Positions 6,231-8,506 of a stretch of 8,506 bases of DNA are shown piece after piece. The position numbers were made by a program, and so were the translations under genes. The notes below the pieces were generated by a model. The model was not told the DNA's origin. It searched no databases and saw only the letters and a program-made list of their open reading frames with translations. The DNA comes from Lachnospiraceae bacterium (GTDB lineage Bacteria > Bacillota > Clostridia > Lachnospirales > Lachnospiraceae). The stretch covers positions 1 through 8,506 of the forward strand of contig CAAEAB010000180.1 in the NCBI GenBank assembly GCA_900753685.1. Direction: 5' to 3'. Every line of letters begins with the position of its first letter. Position 1 is the first letter of the stretch.

Positions 6231-7610
6231 TCATCTTACCCCCTTTTCGATACGTTTTACCAGATGTTCTTTAATCTCCAATGCCTTCGGCCGCGTATAT
6301 ACAGCAAAAAGAATATAAATTTTATCCACATGCCCGATATCCACCAGTTTCACAACGTCCTCTGGGTGCAGGGCACACTCTATTTTTTCATCCGGTATGC
6401 CGGCGAGAAGAGCTCGAATCTTATAATCATAGCACCGGTTGCCTCCGGCAACGATCTGTTTCACACAATCATTATTCAAAAACTCATAATCCGCCTCGTA
6501 AATCCAGGCCATATTTTCCGAAGAGTGCATCTGATCATGATAATCATAATTTAATAAAACAACGGCGCTGTTTCCTCCCTGCTCTGTAATAAATTCAAAT
6601 ACACGGGAGCTGGCAATCGGGCTCTGTCCCTTGGCCAGACACATGACGACCTCTTTGCCGCCGACCTTCTGCACATCATAACGGGAAGACACAAGCTGCA
6701 TTTTGTCCATGGAGGCAGAAATCTGCCCGCAGCTCAGACCAAGCTGATGAAGCAGTGTTATCGCAGTCACTTCATTATATAAATCTGTAATATTCTTTCC
6801 AAGCAGGCGATAGCTTGCTTCGCCCTCCGGTGTCTTCATTGTAAATTTCATCGTTTCATCATCGACGGAAATAACGTCATAGTCCACCGCCGGAGAGCCG
6901 TAATCACAGTTCGGACAGTGGGCCCGGCCCACGTGATTGTATCTTAAAAAGTCATATTCCAGCTTCGTATCACACTCCGGACATACAATAATATCCCGCA
7001 CGATATTCGGCCGGCTCTGTGCATCCCTCGGCAGTTCATCAATACCAAAATATACCCGGTCATTTTCCGGCTTTAAATGACTGACAATCAGATCATCGCC
7101 ATTTAAAATCATTTTTGTCTTATCTGAAATATTTTCATTTAATATATCCACAATAAAATCGACGTTGGCATTTCTGTCCAGAGCATCCCGGCACAGATTC
7201 GTACATACAAAAATATCCGGCTGCATATATGGATAAATGTGCGGCGAATAACGTTCATCCACTTCAAGAATAGCCAGCTTACACCGAGACTTGCCAAAAA
7301 AACTGCTCTTCGACAAAAGGGCTGAAATAAGCCCCTCACTGACATTACTTCCCGAAGCATTGTTAATATACTCGATGCCATTATCCTTTAATACCTCTGC
7401 GGTCAGATTGGACACCGTGGTTTTGCCGTTGGTTCCCATGACATAAACAAGTGTTTCCGGTTTCTCGAGATGGCCGAGAAAATCCGGGCACAGCTTATTT
7501 CCGATCCATCCCGGCAAATGAGTGGCATTCCTCCCCAGAAGCTTCAAAATCTTCGTCGCTATTTTTACAATCGTAATCGCTGCATAAAAACGTACCGTAT
7601 GCTTTTTCAT
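6231..7610 (-). CDS. MurT-like Mur ligase family protein
   Basis: A cytoplasmic ATP-dependent amide ligase of the MurT branch, which in Staphylococcus and Streptococcus forms the alpha-amide of D-Glu in lipid II with GatD. The 459 residues show a hydrophobic N-terminal helix (about 8-26), the P-loop MGTNGKTT (58-65), a Mur ligase central domain (AILEVDERYSPHIYPYMQPD, TNLCRDALDR), a Cys4 zinc ribbon inserted in it (Cys210, Cys213, Cys232, Cys235, as in MurT) and a C-terminal DUF1727-type domain (AGGNRCYDYKIRALLAGI, 388-405). Two C-terminal motifs deviate: the usual KNPAG reads KGQSP (327-331), and the usual DVSWIWDVDFE, which carries the Asp completing GatD's triad, reads NMAWIYEADYE (366-376). 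The start at 7610 gives the family's normal N terminus and fits the promoter at 7648-7676, whose RNA would begin near 7641; an upstream in-frame start at 7679 lies before that. The best Shine-Dalgarno, AAGGAG, is 13 nt away. First gene of the operon. Confidence 0.88.
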   Translation of the reverse strand: MKKHTVRFYAAITIVKIATKILKLLGRNATHLPGWIGNKLCPDFLGHLEKPETLVYVMGTNGKTTVSNLTAEVLKDNGIEYINNASGSNVSEGLISALLSKSSFFGKSRCKLAILEVDERYSPHIYPYMQPDIFVCTNLCRDALDRNANVDFIVDILNENISDKTKMILNGDDLIVSHLKPENDRVYFGIDELPRDAQSRPNIVRDIIVCPECDTKLEYDFLRYNHVGRAHCPNCDYGSPAVDYDVISVDDETMKFTMKTPEGEASYRLLGKNITDLYNEVTAITLLHQLGLSCGQISASMDKMQLVSSRYDVQKVGGKEVVMCLAKGQSPIASSRVFEFITEQGGNSAVVLLNYDYHDQMHSSENMAWIYEADYEFLNNDCVKQIVAGGNRCYDYKIRALLAGIPDEKIECALHPEDVVKLVDIGHVDKIYILFAVYTRPKALEIKEHLVKRIEKGVR

Positions 7611-7647
7611 AATGTGAACTACACTCCTTATCCTGTCATCACGTACC

Positions 7648-7676
7648 ATTTTACACTTATGACCCCTAAAATTCAA
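7648..7676 (-). promoter_or_regulatory. Putative sigma-A promoter of the MurT-like operon
   Basis: On the minus strand, TTGAAT (7676-7671) and TAAAAT (7653-7648) are 17 nt apart. RNA would start near 7641, leaving a leader of about 31 nt before the ATG at 7610. This placement supports the shorter start of the MurT-like gene. Assigned from consensus and spacing only. Confidence 0.6.
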
Positions 7677-7682
7677 CAATAA

Positions 7683-7711
7683 TTGCGTTTTCTTTCATTC
7701 TCTTATATAAT
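7683..7711 (+). promoter_or_regulatory. Putative sigma-A promoter of luxS
   Basis: TTGCGT (7683-7688) and a perfect TATAAT (7706-7711) are 17 nt apart. RNA would start near 7718, about 32 nt before the luxS ATG. It runs away from the MurT-like promoter; the two -35 boxes are separated by only 6 bp. No riboswitch fits in so short a leader, and no known S-box or T-box elements are seen. Confidence 0.7.
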
Positions 7712-7750
7712 ATTCCTGTATCACACAAAAAATATAAAGGAGACCTCCTC

Positions 7751-8230
7751 ATGGAAAAAATAACAAGTTTTACAATTAATCATTTAAAATTACTCCCGGG
7801 CATTTATGTATCTCGAAAGGATACGGTCGGTACTGAAACTGTCACAACCTTCGATATCCGCATGACCCGTCCGAACTTTGAGCCGGTCATGAACACAGCC
7901 GAAATGCACACGATCGAGCATCTGGCCGCGACTTTTTTAAGGAATCACCCTGTATACGGCAGCAAAACCGTTTACTTCGGACCGATGGGCTGCCGTACCG
8001 GATTTTATCTGCTTTTAAGCGGCGACTATGCGTCCAGAGACATCGTTCCTCTGATGAAGGAAATGTTTGCATTTATCCGGGATTTTGACGATGAAGTTCC
8101 CGGCGCCTGCGCCAGAGACTGCGGTAACTTCCGGGATATGAATCTTCCGATGGCCAATTATCTGGCAGATAAATTTTTAAAAGAAGTTCTGGAAAATATC
8201 GGTTCCGAACGTCTCATTTATCCGGAATAA
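7751..8230 (+). CDS. luxS: S-ribosylhomocysteine lyase
   Basis: LuxS cleaves S-ribosylhomocysteine to homocysteine and 4,5-dihydroxy-2,3-pentanedione, the precursor of autoinducer-2. It belongs to the activated methyl cycle and acts in the cytoplasm as a metal-dependent homodimer. The 159 residues are full family length and carry all signatures: PNFEPVMNTAEMHTIEHLAA with metal ligands His53 and His57 and catalytic Glu56, FGPMGCRTGFYLL with catalytic Cys81, and GACARDCGNFRDMNLPMA with metal ligand Cys124. AAAGGAG lies 8 nt before the ATG at 7751, followed directly by CCTCCT, which is complementary to it. The gene has its own promoter at 7683-7711 and is divergent from the MurT-like operon. No partner gene such as mtnN or a methionine synthesis gene is next to it here. 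Identification is essentially certain. Confidence 0.98.
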   Translation: MEKITSFTINHLKLLPGIYVSRKDTVGTETVTTFDIRMTRPNFEPVMNTAEMHTIEHLAATFLRNHPVYGSKTVYFGPMGCRTGFYLLLSGDYASRDIVPLMKEMFAFIRDFDDEVPGACARDCGNFRDMNLPMANYLADKFLKEVLENIGSERLIYPE

Positions 8231-8250
8231 TTTCAGCGGAACCGATTTTG
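8198..8250 (+). terminator. Terminator-like hairpin with left arm inside luxS
   Basis: ATCGGTTCCG (8198-8207) and CGGAACCGAT (8237-8246) form a perfect 10-bp stem, followed by TTTG (8247-8250), making TTTT with the last stem base. The left arm is inside the last codons of luxS (encoding IGSER) and the right arm begins 6 bp after the stop. The 29-nt loop is longer than in most intrinsic terminators and the T run is short, so termination may be incomplete, leaving read-through into the small ORF downstream. Confidence 0.55.
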
Positions 8251-8267
8251 ACAGAATAAATTTTGTC

Positions 8268-8304
8268 CCTTTGCTCCAAAATAGAACTATAACCGAAGCA
8301 AAGG
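8268..8304 (+). promoter_or_regulatory. Inverted repeat that may mask the ribosome binding site of the small ORF
   Basis: CCTTTGCT (8268-8275) is perfectly complementary to AGCAAAGG (8297-8304), leaving a 21-nt loop. The right arm covers half of the AAAGGAGG Shine-Dalgarno sequence (8300-8307) of the ORF starting at 8314. If the hairpin forms in the RNA it would hinder initiation. The pairing is seen in the sequence; any regulatory role is inference, since a strong Shine-Dalgarno often finds a chance complement. Confidence 0.35.
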
Positions 8305-8313
8305 AGGCAGTCT

Positions 8314-8493
8314 ATGACATTTTATGACGGCAGTAAGATACACCACTGGTTTCCCCGGGTCAATCGCATGTCCGAGGACTATACCGACTACGAGGACACA
8401 CCGGATACTATGATTGTCGATGACCGGCACGATTTACCTTATATCGGCGATTTTCCGCCGAAGGATGATTATTCCGAGCATCATTTTTACTAA
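8314..8493 (+). CDS. Small acidic His/Tyr-rich protein of unknown function, 59 aa
   Basis: A complete short ORF from the ATG at 8314 to the TAA at 8491. It is preceded by AAAGGAGG with a 6-nt spacer, the best ribosome binding site in the window. The product starts MTFYDGSKIHHWFPRVN and ends in DDYSEHHFY. It is strongly acidic (many Asp and Glu, mostly in 21-52), has five His including two HH pairs, several Tyr, no Cys, and no hydrophobic segment, so it should be soluble or partly disordered. The His and Asp content would allow metal binding, but no known motif is present. I do not recognise the family. It follows luxS by 83 bp in the same direction and could be expressed by read-through or from an unrecognised promoter in that gap. 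The strong ribosome binding site and complete frame favour a real gene over chance. Confidence 0.65.
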   Translation: MTFYDGSKIHHWFPRVNRMSEDYTDYEDTPDTMIVDDRHDLPYIGDFPPKDDYSEHHFY

Positions 8494-8506
8494 ATGTGAA
8501 AGACGC

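Noticed and set aside
5516..7610. Canonical lipid II isoglutaminyl synthase murT-gatD, annotated without reservation.
   Set aside because: Fold and gene order fit, but the glutaminase Cys and His and the MurT Asp region are all altered, so the standard reaction cannot be assumed.
7611..7679. Longer MurT-like start at 7679 or 7649.
   Set aside because: The predicted transcript begins near 7641, and the extension MLNFRGHKCKMVRDDR has no counterpart in the family's N terminus.
8248..8280. TTGACA at 8248-8253 as a full promoter for the small ORF.
   Set aside because: The -35 match is perfect, but no TATAAT-like box lies 16-18 nt downstream; a weak TATAAC at 8288 is too far away.
1..8506. Mobile elements, CRISPR arrays, tRNA or rRNA genes and riboswitches.
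   Set aside because: No transposase or integrase, no regularly spaced repeats, no recognisable RNA gene and no leader long enough for a known riboswitch were found.

Overview
The window looks like the chromosome of a Gram-positive, low-to-moderate GC Clostridia member, most likely a Lachnospiraceae-type Firmicute. The reasons are the GGAGG-type ribosome binding sites, sigma-A-like promoters, a LuxS, an OmpR-type two-component system beside an M15 D,D-carboxypeptidase, and a MurT/GatD-type pair. No mobile element, phage gene, CRISPR array, tRNA or rRNA is visible. The genus cannot be fixed from this sequence.

Layout: (1) 3-716, plus strand: the 3' two thirds of chorismate synthase (aroC), ending at a strong hairpin terminator (731-753). 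(2) 780-4379, minus strand: a compact operon read from right to left. It holds an OmpR/PhoB-family response regulator, a HAMP histidine kinase (4-bp overlap, GTG start), a 220-residue membrane-anchored protein of unknown function (14-bp overlap) and a membrane-anchored VanY-like M15 D,D-carboxypeptidase. A good promoter (4401-4429) lies just before the regulator and overlaps an inverted repeat that also looks like the terminator of the operon upstream. (3) 4459-7610, minus strand: a second tight operon of a MurT-like Mur ligase, a GatD-like amidotransferase-fold protein (1-bp gap) and a seven-bladed beta-propeller lactonase-family protein (13-bp gap). (4) 7611-7750: a divergent promoter region with two well-formed back-to-back promoters. 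(5) 7751-8230, plus strand: luxS, followed by a terminator-like hairpin whose left arm lies inside the gene. (6) 8314-8493, plus strand: a 59-codon acidic, His/Tyr-rich small ORF with an excellent Shine-Dalgarno sequence that may be masked by a hairpin.

The most striking observation is the MurT/GatD-like pair. In canonical MurT-GatD (lipid II isoglutaminyl synthase), GatD supplies a Cys and a His and MurT an Asp to one glutaminase triad. Here the Cys position is Thr, the His position is Ile, and the MurT Asp region reads Asn/Glu. The surrounding motifs have drifted too, yet the reading frames, the ligase P-loop and the Cys4 zinc ribbon are intact. This suggests a conserved but glutaminase-dead, repurposed complex with another amine donor or substrate, co-transcribed with a lactonase-fold protein. 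The two minus-strand operons together give the window a cell-envelope theme, but whether they act together is inference.
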